Source: Cryptomeria japonica
Taxonomy: Eukaryota; Streptophyta; Pinopsida; Cupressales; Cupressaceae
Length of the DNA stretch: 64,000 nt
Assembly (NCBI RefSeq): GCF_030272615.1
Contig: NC_081415.1
Location: forward strand, 269,127,425 to 269,191,424
Direction of reading: 5' to 3'
Every line of letters starts with the position of its first letter. Positions within the stretch are counted from its first letter, which is position 1. The translations under genes were made by a program, and so were the position numbers. Positions 1 through 11,469 of this stretch are shown piece by piece. The notes under the pieces are model-generated. The model saw only the letters and a list, made by a program, of their open reading frames with translations. It did not search any database and was not told the origin of the DNA.

Positions 1-23
1 AGCACCTTATTTTGGATAAAAAT

Positions 24-814
24 TCAAAAGAAGATATTAATTTTGGGTGTCAACTTCTTTATCCAGACTTTATCCCACAAAGGGATATCTTCCAGAACTT
101 TGTTATGGATAGACACTGCTGAAGACACGAAATATTTCCCATCAGAAGTTTCCCTCCAAATCAAACAATCCTCAGAATTGTCCATAAAGATTTTGAAAGA
201 AAGCAAGATCTCTAAAAATTTTAATCCCGGACAAAGCTGGCTGAACTCAATCCACTTCCCATTTCTCTAGTAGTTTCTAACAAAGACTCCATACCTACTT
301 TTAAACCAATCTTTCCATTCCTTAAGAATGGGGATTTCCTCCAGCGGCTTATTCGTTAGCCATCTATCCTCCCAGAATCTAATAATTCTCCCATTCCCCA
401 ATTTCCACTTTCTACTAGCTGTAGCTCAAGCTTTAGCGGTGTGAACTGCATTCCAAATTGCAGAGCCTTCCACAAAAAAAGAATTTTCCATAAATTCTTC
501 CTCAGATGGTTGCATGTAAAGGTATTTATTTTTCCAAATTGAATTCCATTCCCTTTCCTCCCCTTTCATTCTCCAAATTTGTTTAGCTAACAAGGCATTA
601 TTCATAGTTATAATGTTCCTTAATCCCAAACCCCCAAAAGCCTTAGGAGTACAAATATTATTCCATGCAATAAGGGGGATTCTATTTTTATCTTCCACTC
701 CTAATCATAAGAATTTTTTTTGAGTTCTTTCAATGGCCTCAACAAACTTCCTGGGGATTTTGAACAGACTAACAACATAGATAGGAAAATTTTGAAGGGT
801 AGCTTTAAGCAACG
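24..814 (-). pseudogene. LINE ORF2 C-terminal region with zf-RVT-like domain
   Basis: This is the region after the RT in plant LINEs. In the new frame it shows the post-RT signature (a GGLGLRN segment near 640, then ALLAKQIWRM) and, at 206-24, the zf-RVT-like stretch with WRETSDGKYFV and LWDKVWIKKL. The two blocks are in the same frame but separated by stops near 426 and about 270. The domain probably continues past the window edge. Its assignment rests on the position after RT and on these motifs. Confidence 0.8.
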
Positions 815-2458
815 TTACCTTACCAGTTGGCTAAGGATGGCTCCTTTCCATCTAGCCAGTTTGGAATTGAATCTATCAACCAGCTTCATCCAAAAATTCT
901 TCGAAGGCTTTAAGCACAGAGGGAGACCCAAATAAGTAGATGGGAACTCAACAATTTTACATCCAAGGATTCTTTTGATCCTTCTTTGTCTATCCACATG
1001 GTTATTGATGAAGAACACAAAACTCTTATCCCAATTTATTTTTTGACTAGAAGCAGCTTCATAGGAATCCATAACACTCTTCATGTTTCTTGCTTCCCTT
1101 ATGGTAGCATCTCCCATAGTGATAGAATCATCAACAAACTATTCATGAGTACAGGTTAAGTTGGACAAAGAAGGTTTAAGGCCTTTGAGTTTCCCTTCTT
1201 CCACACTTCTCATAATAAATCTACCCAAACTTTCAGCCATAATAGTAAACAAGGTAGGAGAGATGGGATCCCCCTGTCTTAGGCCTCTAGAACTTTTGAA
1301 GAAACGGGAAGGGGATCCATTAATAATAACAACAGAGGTTGAAGTGCTAGTCAACTGAGAAAAAAACTAAATGACCTTTTCCCCAAACCCAAAAGATTTC
1401 ATAATTCTGAAAAGGAATTGCCAATTCACTCTGTCATAGGCCTTGGACATGTCCAACTTAAGAAAAAAGCCCTGTTTTTTAGCAGTAGTTAAAGAATGAA
1501 TATTCTCATGAACAGAAATGTTAGAATCTAGAATTTGTCTGCCAGGGACAAAACCATTTTGCTGAGCCAAAATAATGCGAGGGAGAATATCCAACATTCT
1601 AGAAGTAAGAACCTTAGATATAATCTTGTAAACAGAATTACAAAGACTGATAGGTCTGAATTTATTGAGAGAGTTAGCTCCAGAGATCTTAGGAATAAGA
1701 ATGGTAAAGGTAGCATTGAGTTCTTTTAGAAGCCGCCTTGAACCAAATAATTCTTTAGCTCCATTACAAATATCAATCTCCACAATATGCCAAAATTTTT
1801 GGAAGAAGAACATAGGGAATCCATCCAGACTAGGAGACTTGTCTCCAAGAAAGGAAAACACAACCTTTTTGATTTCTTGGTTCGAAGGGATCTGAGAAAG
1901 ATTTTTGTTGTCATCCTCATTTAAAATGGAAGGGATAGCTTGGGCTAGAAGGTCTTGATTTTTGATATCCAGAACATCCTCACCTCCCAAAAGATTACTA
2001 AAGAAATCCTTAGCTTCCTTTCTTATTTCATTTTCATTTGACAAAATCCCCCTGTTGCAGGATAAACTGGAAATCTTGTTGGCCGCCCTATGCTTAAGAG
2101 AAGTCATGTGAAAAAACCGGGTGTTTTTATCACCTTCCTTCAAATACAATGCTCTTGATCTTTGTCTCCAAAAAGTTTCTTCATTAGAGATAATTTCATG
2201 GTATTTGGACAATAATCCATTTTCAACATTCCTCAAATCCTCAAAAAGCCCTTCCCCTTGAATTTTATCTTGAACTTCTTTAATATTTGTCTTAATGTGA
2301 GCTTTCATTTTAAAGATACCTCCAAAAGTCTTTTTGTTCCAGATTTTAATTTTGGCTTTGATGATATTAAGCTTTTTGGCCACTCTGAATAAGGCAGTTC
2401 CCTCAACCTCCAAATTCCACCATTCAACAACACAGAATTCCAAAGACGGGTGGGACAA
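815..2458 (-). pseudogene. LINE ORF2 reverse transcriptase domain
   Basis: This part of ORF2 would copy LINE RNA at the nicked target. It includes the pre-RT linker, the FRPISLCNSVYKIISKVL motif, the QNGFVPGRQILDS block, LKLDMSKAYDRV with the first catalytic Asp, and SRGLRQGDPISPTLF. The catalytic FVDD is near 1135. Three same-frame open blocks (2458-1367, 1354-1139, 1117-815) are separated only by stop codons; the stop at about 1139 is a TAG directly before FVDD. A one-base frameshift near 820 moves the remainder into another frame. The copy cannot make active enzyme. Confidence 0.9.
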
Positions 2459-2503
2459 CCAAGCTTTTTTAAATCTAAAAGGAAAATTTCACTTTGCAGA
2501 AGT

Positions 2504-3204
2504 TCAATTGGCAGTGAAAGAAATAGGGTAATGATCAGAACCAATCTTAATGATAGATTCCAAAGAACAATTATACTTAGAAAGCCAATTGGGAGAAATC
2601 GGGGATCTATCTAACCTGACTTGGATAAGATCAGACCCAGTTCTTCTATTGGTCCAAGTGTAATTAATCCCTTGGAGATCCACATCCATCAAAGCTTGAT
2701 CATTAATAAAATCCATTAGGTCTTGTCTTCCCTCCAACTGCAAAGGAAGGCCTCCCATCTTTTCATCCTCTTTTAAAGGGGTATTGAAATCTCCCATAAT
2801 CATCCAACTTTTATCAACAAAACTTAGTCTATCTTTAGCTAGGCTCCTAAAAAATTTAGTTCTTCCAGCTTTAGAATTAAGTGCATAGATATTAGTGATA
2901 ACCCATACAAAATTATCCTTAATATTCTCAAGCAAAACTGAGGTCCTATTAACCCCTGAAGCAATTTCCTTATCTTTAATAGTATTTTGATTCCAAAAGA
3001 TAGCTGTACCTCCAGAGGCACCCTCCAAACTTGTTCCAATTACCCCATTACTTTTGAAAATTCTAATCCTTTCCACTTTATCCTTACACATCTTAGTTTC
3101 CTGAATAAGGACTACATCCGGTTTATGATCTCTTACAATATTATGCAACATGTCCCGCTTATGGGGGCATTCAACCCTCTAATATTCCATGAAATTATCT
3201 TCAT
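2504..3204 (-). pseudogene. LINE ORF2 N-terminus: AP-like endonuclease
   Basis: The endonuclease nicks target DNA to prime reverse transcription. ORF2 probably starts at the ATG at 3204, because the next codons give the classic ISWNIRGLN opening. A C-run near 3170 then shifts the frame, and the remainder reads from 3151. Conserved endonuclease landmarks follow: QETKM with the metal-binding Glu, IMGDFNTPL with the Asp/Asn pair, and SDHYPISF with the catalytic Asp-His near the end. Two in-frame TGA codons (near 2503 and 2488) separate this block from the reverse transcriptase, which continues in the same frame. It lies directly downstream of ORF1 with a 4-base ATGA overlap. Confidence 0.87.
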
Positions 3205-4656
3205 ACTTTAATCAGGGATAAGGCTGACTCAATGGAGCTCTGTGTTCCATTAGCTTGGTTCTTCCAACTTTCCTGTTCCCTTTGATTATTTAGAGAGGGT
3301 CTCCCCTGCTTTTTGCTATGACTTCCAACATCTGCCACCTTCTTATTCTTACTTTTGGTTGAAATACCTCCTTTGGGTCCTCCATTATTTGACTTGCCTT
3401 CTTTAATACCAAAAGTCCTAATATTTCCCTCAAGAGCCACCGTTTCCAAACTTTTAGGAGTTTTGCATTGGGAGTTCAGGATAATATTTCCAGTCTGCTT
3501 AGGGATTCCATTGGTTAGTAACAACAAAGGCACAATATTCAAAATATTACAGTCCTGCACTTCATTAAAGTCTTTCTCATTTTCCTTATTATTAGATGAA
3601 GCTGAAGCATCATCATAGGAAAACTCATCAACTTTACCCTGGATGATAGGACCTACCTTCAAATCCTCTGATTCAGATTTTTGAACCTTTTCTTCGTTCC
3701 CATACTCTTCCTCCTTGTTACTTTCTTTTTGACTGTTAGGACAGGCACAAACGGATTTTTCATTGTTATTATTCACACCCTTCTTTTCCTCTTTTTCCAT
3801 CTCGGTCACTTCCTTCTCAGGGACAATCTCTGAGGGTGGATCATCATTCTTCCCTTTCATTTGCCATTTCTGCTTCAAGTTGCTATCATTTTCACCATTC
3901 TTACCCTTCTTGAGGGGACAAGATTTCACCCAATGACCCCTTTTTACAATGAAAACAAACAAACAAGAGAGAATCATATTCAATCACTTGGGTCCATTTC
4001 CCCAATTTGGACAAAATCTCAATAGTTTGAGGTATATCCATCATTTGATTAACATTAACACAAATATGAGCAAAAACCAACCTAGATTTAGCCGCAGTCA
4101 TCGGGTCATTCGATAAAAGTTCACCAAATGATCCTGCAATCCCTTTAAAGACCTCCTCATTCCAGAAATCCAATGGAAGGCCAGGAAGATGCGTCCACAC
4201 AAGTGCCGACACAAAAAATGAATCATCCAAAGGGAGGTTAGGAGCCCATTTCTGTAAAGCCAAGGTTGACTTTCCAAACATCCATGGCCCCTCATAGAGC
4301 GCTTTATTCATATCATCTTCATTGTTAAAAGCAAAGGAAAAACAACCCCTAGGCAAAGCCGCCACATCCACTTGACCTTTGAGAACCCATTTTCTCCTTA
4401 TAAAGTTCCTTATGACACTGATGTTAGGTCTAAACCTAGCAAACCGTCTAGCTAAGGTCATAGCTAAGCCAAACATAGTGAAATCAACCAGCTTATCTAG
4501 TACAGATATAGCAAAAAACCCTATCACCGGATCAGAAAGATTTTTAACTTCCGGATGTCCAGATTGCACCAAAGGCCTGACTCCAAAAAGAGCCGACCAT
4601 TTCTTTTCTTTACCTCTATCATGTGGGTCCCTAGTTTTGGAATCTTTATCTTCCAC
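3201..4656 (-). pseudogene. LINE ORF1 protein (DUF4283-like domain plus CCHC zinc knuckle), frameshifted
   Basis: This would encode the RNA-binding ORF1 protein that packages LINE RNA. From the ATG at 4656 the first 60 or so residues are hydrophilic. A DUF4283-like region follows, with the typical plant LINE pattern of a small aromatic/basic core (EGPWMFGKSTLALQKW, then a LPGLPLDFW segment). A zinc knuckle begins as CFHCKKG near 3945. The frame breaks inside this knuckle: a run of G on the minus strand near 3935 leaves the rest (GHW...SC) in another frame, read from about 3983 to 3201. The C-terminal part is rich in Lys, Glu and Asn and looks disordered. The ORF ends in a TGA that overlaps the ORF2 ATG. 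The frameshift and overall decay make it a pseudogene. Confidence 0.85.
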
Positions 4657-4838
4657 TGATTTGATTGTCGCCTTGTCCCCCTCAGTACCCTGAGAAGGCT
4701 GGGGACTTGCATGATTACTAGCTCCACCCGCAAAAAGACCGCCATCCCCATGAGTTCCACCATCCCCATGTTTGAAATTTGAATTTCCCGCTCGCCGCTC
4801 CGCTTGCGGCTCATATTTTCATATGTTGTATCTATTGT

Positions 4839-6396
4839 TCACAGGCTATTGTCTTGAATAGATAGAAATTCATAGTCATGAGAATCTGTCACACTTTCTA
4901 TATATGTCCCACTGTCTGAGGCTGTGTCGCTTATCTCATCTTTCTCTTGTAACATAATTTTTTCTTGACTTGAGGATCTTCTTTGTGTGTTGGGAACTCT
5001 TCTTAAACCTGGTATTAGATGTTGCAATCTTTCTTCATCTGACTCATTAGGTAGAGCTAAGATTGTTTCCCTTGGTAAAAGTATTGACATAATCCAAGGA
5101 TTAGGTGCATTTGTAGGTGGTGATCTAGTTTCTGCTACCATATTTGCTTGTGAAGTTGTTTTAGGTACCATACTGTTAGGTGGTGTCTCATTAGTTTCTT
5201 GCAAAAGACATCTGAAATCTTCACCGTTTGATTTTGTACTAGGATATGTTGTTGCTTGCTCACTTCTAGGGAGTACCTATGTTGATAACTGATTTTGGGG
5301 TATATATTCGGATGCTAGTCTTGGCTTCTTCAGTATGTCCAGTTTTTTTTGTCTTGCTTCTATTATCTTTATAACATGTTTATACCCCAACCCTTGATTC
5401 TTTGGGTTTTCCTGAGGTAAAACATGTTCTAATCTTCCTTGTTGCTGTAATCCCAAACCTGTGGTACCATCATACCCATGTTTATGTAGTATTTTAAAAC
5501 CATTGCCATAATGATCTAAGGGTAAGTGGGCTATTGTCATGTCATCTTCTTCTCTATATAATCAGCGATTGACATCTTCTTATAGGGATCCTTCCTCTAA
5601 GTCTCCCCATCTAATGAATGAGCATGAATTTGATTATTTGATTATTTCATTTCCTTTATCTTGTCTCATCACAGTATTATGAGGTTTCCCAAAAGATCTT
5701 GGAGAAAGAGATACTTGTTTGAAATTTGATGTACTAGAGATAGAGTATTCCCCACAACCAACATCTTTAATCTATAAAGAAAATGTTGTAGGTGTATCTT
5801 TTTGTGCTTCTCTGATTGTCAATGAGTGCATTTGTGTAATAAATAGCACAACTAGATTATTTGGGACTTGATTGTCTGCGATTTCTCTTAAAGTATTGTA
5901 GTGTTGAAAGGGGTTAGGATCTCCACCCACAGTTGTTTCTACTCCTTTGAATAGGAATTTGATGCATTGATGAAATGTGGAAGGTACCGCCTTCATGGCA
6001 TGTATCCATGGGCATCATAAGAGCATGTTGTATCCCAATTTTTTTGTCCAACATTTGGAATTTGATGTCTGTAGTAATTGGTCCAATTTGTATTGGCAAT
6101 GTGACCAATCCTTCGGAAGGATGTTCCTCATCACCATAGGCCTTGATGTTGATTTTCTTGGTTAGGTCTATGTGAAATTGGGAATAACCTAATTCCTTGA
6201 TCAACTTAAGGGTACATATATTCAATCCTGCCCCTCCATCTATGAGCACTTTTCTTATTCTCTTGTTTTGAACATAAGCTTCTAGATGTAAAGGATCATT
6301 GTGCCGGATCCTATTTGTGGGGATGTATTTCTCTATGAAGGCCACCCTGGATGAAGCAGTTATAGTACCTGATGAGCCAAAATAATGGCTCTATTT
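4839..6396 (-). pseudogene. Ty3/gypsy polyprotein: aspartic protease and G-patch (minus-strand gypsy)
   Basis: This is the continuation of the gag at 14546-16748, separated from it by the Athila-like insertion. The retropepsin-like domain at 6345-5914 has VLIDGGAGLNICTL; the usual Ser/Thr of the D-S/T-G triad is Gly here, which I recall as common in this plant lineage. A one-base shift near 6000 continues the protease tail at 5996-5772, ending in the ETTVGGDPNPF region. A G-patch (glycine-rich RNA-binding motif) is at 5540-5277, with HGYDGTTGLGL and NQGLGY. A hydrophilic linker at 5204-4839 follows. Reverse transcriptase should come next but is cut off by the LINE. Several frameshifts and stops make it non-functional. 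Confidence 0.85.
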
Positions 6397-7543
6397 TGAT
6401 AGAGTTTTGATATAATACTCCTCCCTAGGTCTTATGATTAGATGGCATTTGGATTATAATACTTTTTTAAGTTGATACCTTTTAAGTGTTTCTGAAACTA
6501 GTTTAACTTATACCTATGGATGTCATGTAATGATCTATCTATGCAAATATTTGAAAATAATTATTAATATGGTTTGCATTATGTCATGTTAGCATTAGTA
6601 TATACACATGTTTGTTGTGCATTAATATCATGATGCAGGGTTAGCAAAGGCGAAGTAAGGACAAATGGCGGTTCAAAAGATCATCAAATACATAACAACA
6701 ACACAGACCTAGCTAGAGAAATGCAGTAATGATCATAACCACTTGATCGGTTCTTCAACAAATTGATTTATGAACATTTAAAATTGTTCTTAGTGGAGCT
6801 TATATCTAGGAGGCTAGTCATGCTATATTTTCTCAGCTACAAGACAGATGTTGTTCTATTGTCCTACGCTGATTTCTTCTCTTGTTAATAAATCCTATTC
6901 ACCTATTCCATAGGAATGTGGTCAATCAGTTAGAAGTTTGTTATAAGTTTTCCTATAAATAAAGGGATCTCTCTCCTCTCAGGGATGTCAGAGAATGACC
7001 TTAGTATCTTGTAATACACAGTCTTTTGATACTATTTTATGTATTTTGGATAATTAGATAATTGTAATATGAAGTTCTTGAGATACTCACTCAAGGGGGC
7101 CCACTTGGTGAGTAATCCTTTGTATGTTTTAGTTAGTTTTATATTTCTGTAGCAGTTGTTTCTGTAGTTGCCTCTTCCTGCAGCCATAGGAAATAGTTCC
7201 TGTGTCTGTTCCTGTAGCCACAACAACAGAGTAGTTCCTGCTGTCCGCCAAAACTTTATAATTTAAGAATAGTTGTTTAAATTAATTTCCAATTGTAAGA
7301 TTAAAATATTAGTTCATTTGAGATTCTATGTGTTTACTTTGAGAAGAATTCCCTTTTCTACAATAAGAAAAGATGGTTGCAATATGAACTTGGTGCACAT
7401 ACAGTGCTGTCCCATTTCAAGTTTATGTCCCTGGTTGATAACTAAATGAGCCTTTGCCACAGGAAAAGTTAGCTATTTAAGAATATTCAATCTCAGAATT
7501 GTGATTTATTACCTAGTTACCATTCCAATTGTGAGGACCAACA
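6397..7543 (+). repeat. 5' LTR of the Athila-like element
   Basis: Non-coding sequence between the broken gypsy protease and the PBS. The right end is well placed: it finishes in CCAACA four bases before the PBS. The left end is estimated at the TGATAGAG near 6397, where minus-strand gypsy coding sequence runs out. There is no second LTR to align against, so the start could be off by tens of bases. ORFs seen across it have no recognisable domain. Confidence 0.6.
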
Positions 7544-7547
7544 TTTT

Positions 7548-7565
7548 TGGCGCCGTTGCCGGGGA
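7548..7565 (+). promoter_or_regulatory. Primer binding site (tRNA-Asp type)
   Basis: The sequence TGGCGCCGTTGCCGGGGA directly follows the LTR end. This is the well-known PBS of Athila/Tat-like plant gypsy elements, complementary to the 3' end of tRNA-Asp. It fixes the LTR boundary and the element's orientation. Confidence 0.9.
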
Positions 7566-7647
7566 TGGTGCCAAGCTAAGAATCTGTTGTAAACCATCAA
7601 TTTTAAGTTTTATTAATTATCTCTTTGAATGTCCTTCATTAATTTGC

Positions 7648-8251
7648 ATGCATAGGAGGAGAAGAGATGCATTAGGAAGATTTCTTCCCTTGCATTCTAC
7701 TCAAGATATAAGATTAGATCAAGCACCTGAAGTAAACCCTTTTGCAGAAACCTATGTGCTAAATGGTAGTGTCTTTAATTTGTTAGAAGGAGACCTAGAC
7801 TTCCTGAATGGATCCCTTGAACAAAACATTTTACCTCTAGTTATTTATCAGGGACCAATGGCAGCAAATCCTCCACCTCCACCTGTAAATCCAACATTTG
7901 AGCTCCCCATTCCTGATATGCATGATAATGCAAATTTGATAAATATACCAGCTTCTTCACTTCCAAAATCTCATGGGTTGGTAACAGAGGATACATACAC
8001 CTTTCTGTTTGAATTTGGCTACCCAATTGGATACACTGTACGCAAAGAAGAAGCATGAGGAGGTAGAGGCTATGCTTGCTGAATTTTGTCCTCATTATCG
8101 ACAAAAGAAGAAGGGCTATAGATGCAAAGTGTTAGCTAAAATTGATAGCCAACTGAGTTCCCCAGATTTCAAGCCTGTTTACGGAGATGATGAACAACTT
8201 TTTTATGTTGCACAACGAAGGCCTTGGCCTCTAAGACAAGGTATGCCATAG
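7648..8251 (+). pseudogene. Athila-like gag, internally deleted
   Basis: The ATG at 7648 gives a basic start (MHRRRRDALG), a proline-rich stretch (PPPPPVNP near 7875) and the conserved gag lead-in LPKSHGLVTEDTYTFLFEF near 7970. The main helical gag core should follow, but the reading jumps directly to the gag C-terminal portion (KKKHEEVEAML onward, 8046-8251) in another frame. A deletion near 8015-8045 therefore seems to have removed the core. The downstream part resembles the gag/nucleocapsid transition. It would not assemble particles. Confidence 0.7.
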
Positions 8252-8865
8252 GATCCATTTTCATTTTCTAATTCTTATATGAATTTGAATGCACAAAACA
8301 ATAAGTGGCAACCACCATATTCCCAAAATTTTAGAAATTATACTCCCCATTCTTAGAATAACTCTCAGAATCCTTGGCCTATAATCAGAATTCCCCATCT
8401 CAATGGAAACAACCACAAGGGAATTGGTCTCCCCCTCAAGGTAACTGGTAGGAGTTACCACAATGGAGGGGAGGACAATAATGTGCAAACCAGTCATCAG
8501 GTTTCCTACAACCACATCAACAGCCCCAACTACCAGCTTTAATGGCACCAACTCCTACTGCCACTTCATCTAAGCCAACCCAATTGCCAACTCGGCCTGT
8601 TCTAAATCCAAATAATAAACCACAACAAAAACAACAAGTTTTTTCAACCGATCCTAATAACTATCCTGCATACTCTCTCAACATAAGTTATATTGATTTG
8701 AGATCAGGGACAACATTGCCCACTCCATCTCCTCTAGTCATAACAGAGTTACCAGCAAAGGAGACTTCTCAGGAAAGCATATCTGATAAATCTAGAAACC
8801 CTGAGTAGGTTCAACATTTTGAAACTTCAGATATACCTGTAAGAACACCTTCGTTTCCTCAGAGA
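8252..8865 (+). pseudogene. Athila-like gag-pro linker, Gln/Asn/Pro-rich
   Basis: Low-complexity coding remnant between gag and protease. In several frames it is rich in Asn, Gln, Pro and Trp (8262-8540) and then Thr/Pro (8542-8808). Stops and shifts are present. I see no zinc knuckle. It fits the low-complexity linker of Athila-like polyproteins by position. Confidence 0.5.
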
Positions 8866-9582
8866 TTGCAGCTAGAAATATCTAGGCAACAAAATAATAT
8901 AGCTTTTGATCTTATTAATCAGTTAAAACATATATGTGTTAAAATTCTAGTGTTTCAAGCTATTAAAGATATTCGCATATATGGAAAAGCTATTAAGGAG
9001 GCATGTTTGAAGAAACCAGGAAGGAAGAAAAAAGATCCAAAAATAGTGCATGTGGTAGGACAGTTGGCTGATATTATGTTGGGAAAAATTGCAGGCCCTA
9101 AATACTCTGACCCAGGTAGCCCTATTGTCAAGGTAGTTATTAATGGAACTCAAATAAAAAATGCCTTGATAGAACTAGGAGCAACAATAAATGTGATGAC
9201 TAAGGATGTCATGCAACAACTCAACATTACTAGTCTCAGATCAACTCCAACAGTCCTACAGCTTGCTGATAGCTCAACTATTAGGCCTGAAGGAATGGTT
9301 GAAGATATTGTTGTCACTTTAGATTCTTGGGAATATCTTGCTAATTTCATAATCCTCTCTCCCAAGGCAACATTAGGAGAATATCCAATTATTTTGGGAA
9401 GACGTTGGCTGGCAACAACTAATGCATATATAGGTTGCAGATCTGGAGATATGACAATTTCAGATGGTATTACTACTAAAACATTTGCACTCTATTCTCC
9501 AGCACAACCACAACTTGATCAAGAACGAGTAGTGTGGCCAGACATAGGAGAAGAAGCAAAGGAAATTAACTCTGTTCAATAA
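8866..9582 (+). pseudogene. Athila-like retropepsin (aspartic protease) domain
   Basis: The protease would cut the gag-pol polyprotein. The domain starts near 9090. It shows ALIELGATINVM, where the active-site Asp of the usual D-L-G-A pattern is replaced by Glu; then LQLADSS, the flap-like region, and YPIILGRRWLATTNA near the end. The ORF is open for 238 codons, longer than the decayed regions around it. Loss of the catalytic Asp would still inactivate it. It is followed in the same frame by the pro-RT linker. Confidence 0.85.
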
Positions 9583-9959
9583 CTAATGATGTTATCAAGG
9601 GATCCTTTCATAACACTTCAAGAGGATGATACACTACTCTCTAACATCATAAGGAATCATTATGGAGCAGCTCAACAGTCAGTGGGTATACCAGTAAGTC
9701 CTTTGCATACCCTTCTTCCATCTACAAGCTTACTAAATTCTCCTGTAGCCACAAATATGTTTCACACACTGCTATCATAGGAGATTCAAACCTCTTGTAT
9801 GTTTGAAATATCTTATGCAAAATCAGTAATTCAAATAGAAGTTGTTGCAGGGAGAAATCTGAATATAAATAATCAATTGGCAGCAGATCAAAGATTGTCA
9901 TTAACAAAATTACTCAAAGCCCAATAACAAGCTTTTGCATGGGATTATCAGGACATGAA

Positions 9960-11300
9960 AGGATTAAATCCTATATTGTGTACCCATAAAATTTATATCA
10001 AAGAGGATTGTCAACCAATTAGATAGCCTCAACAAAGGATTAATCCTACTTTAAGGGAAATAGTTAAAGAGGAATTGCAAAAATTGTTCATGCAGGATTC
10101 ATCTCCCCTATTTCAGATAGTCAATGGGTTTCTCCTCTGGTTATAGTTCCAAAGAAAGGAGGAAAATGGAGGGTTTGTGTGTACTATAGGGAGCTCAACA
10201 CTGCTACTAAAAAGGATCACTTCCCACTTCCATTTATAGATCAAGTGTTAGACTCTCTAGCAGGTAAGCAATAATTTTCTTTTTTGGATGGGTTTAGTGG
10301 TTATAATCAAATTAGAATAGCTCCAGAAGATTTGGAAAAGACTACCTTTACCTGCTCTTGGGGCACATATGCCTATTTAGTCCTTCCTTTTGGTTTATGT
10401 AATGCCCCTACAACCTTTCAAAGGGTTGTCCTTAGTATATTTTCAGACATATCTCATGACTGTATGTAAATCTACATGGATGACTTTACTACTTATGGAA
10501 CTACATTTAAGGAGGCATTAGAAAATCTGACAAAAGTATTGTAGCAGTGTGAAGATCACAATTTATCCTTAAATAGTGAAAAATGTTTTATGATGATGCA
10601 AGAAGGTATAGTGTTGGGGCATCGAATCTCTCAATTAGGTATTCAAGTGGATCTAGCTAAAATAGAAGTAATACTTGATCTTCCTGCCCCTGTTAAGCAA
10701 AAGGATGTGAGAATATTTCTAGGCCATGCAGGGTACTATAGGAGATTTATCAAGGACTTTAGTCAAAAAGTAGGGCCATTATATTATTTATTGACAAAGG
10801 AAGCTGAGTTTGAATGGACAGTTGCATGTGAAAAATCATTTTCTCAATTAAAAGAAGCCATAACCCAGGCCCCTATGCTTAAAGGACTTGATTGGTCAAT
10901 TTATTTTCACATTCACACAGATGCATCCAATTTTGCAATAGGAGCAGTTCTGGGGCAAAAGCAAGGAGTTTTGGAAAATGCAATTTATTACATCAGTAAA
11001 AATTTGCAAGGACCAGAACTTAATCACACTGTTACTGAAAATGAGATGTTAGCTATCATCTATGCCCTTAATAAGTTTAGACACTATATAACTGGATATC
11101 AAATATTTGTACATACTGATCATGCAACCATCAAGTACCTCATGAAAAAAAGATCCATTACAGGTAGATTGGCAAGATGGTTATTATTAATGCAAGAATT
11201 TGATATTACTATCATTGATAAACTAGGAAAAGAAAACGTAGTGGTGGATTTTCTATCAAGGATTCACACACCAGACAATAAGGAGGTCATTAATGATTCC
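9960..11300 (+). pseudogene. Athila-like reverse transcriptase and RNase H
   Basis: RT starts near 9960 (a linker with KEELQKL) and shifts frame near 10095. It then gives VIVPKKGGKWRVC, HFPLPFIDQVLD, FSGYNQIRIAP (near 10294), the PFGLCNAPTTFQR block and the catalytic IYMDDF (near 10472). The RT thumb (GHAGYYRRFIKDFS) is near 10725. RNase H follows, with FHIHTDASNFAIGAVL (first catalytic Asp), TENEMLAIIYAL (catalytic Glu), HTDHATIKYL (Asp) and VVDFLSR (last Asp). Stops occur near 10270, 10468 and 10543. The block from 10590 onward is open for 365 codons. Confidence 0.93.
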
Positions 11301-11469
11301 TTTCCATATGAGAATTTGTTCTCCATCATTTTAGATAGTCCATGGTATGCTGATATAGCCAACTACCTTGCAACTAACAAGACACCCCCGCATTTCTCAC
11401 CCAAAGAGAAAAGACTGCTAGTAGAGAAGAGTTTCAACTTCTCATGGATAGAAAATTGCTTATTTTATA

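Larger units (their letters stand above)
1..4816 (-). mobile_element. L1-type LINE (non-LTR retrotransposon), 3' end beyond the window
   Basis: A minus-strand non-LTR retrotransposon. Reading downward it has ORF1 (nucleic-acid-binding protein with a zinc knuckle), then ORF2 with AP-like endonuclease, reverse transcriptase and a C-terminal zinc-binding region. This order is typical of plant L1 LINEs. No LTRs are seen. The 5' end is near 4816, where gag-pol sequence of a gypsy element stops, so the LINE appears to have inserted into that element. The 3' tail and the second target-site duplication lie outside the window. Both ORFs carry frameshifts and stops, so this copy is dead. Confidence 0.9.

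Noticed and set aside
4524-4814. 96-codon minus-strand ORF beside the LINE 5' end
   Set aside because: It overlaps ORF1 in another frame and has no motif; treated as a shadow.
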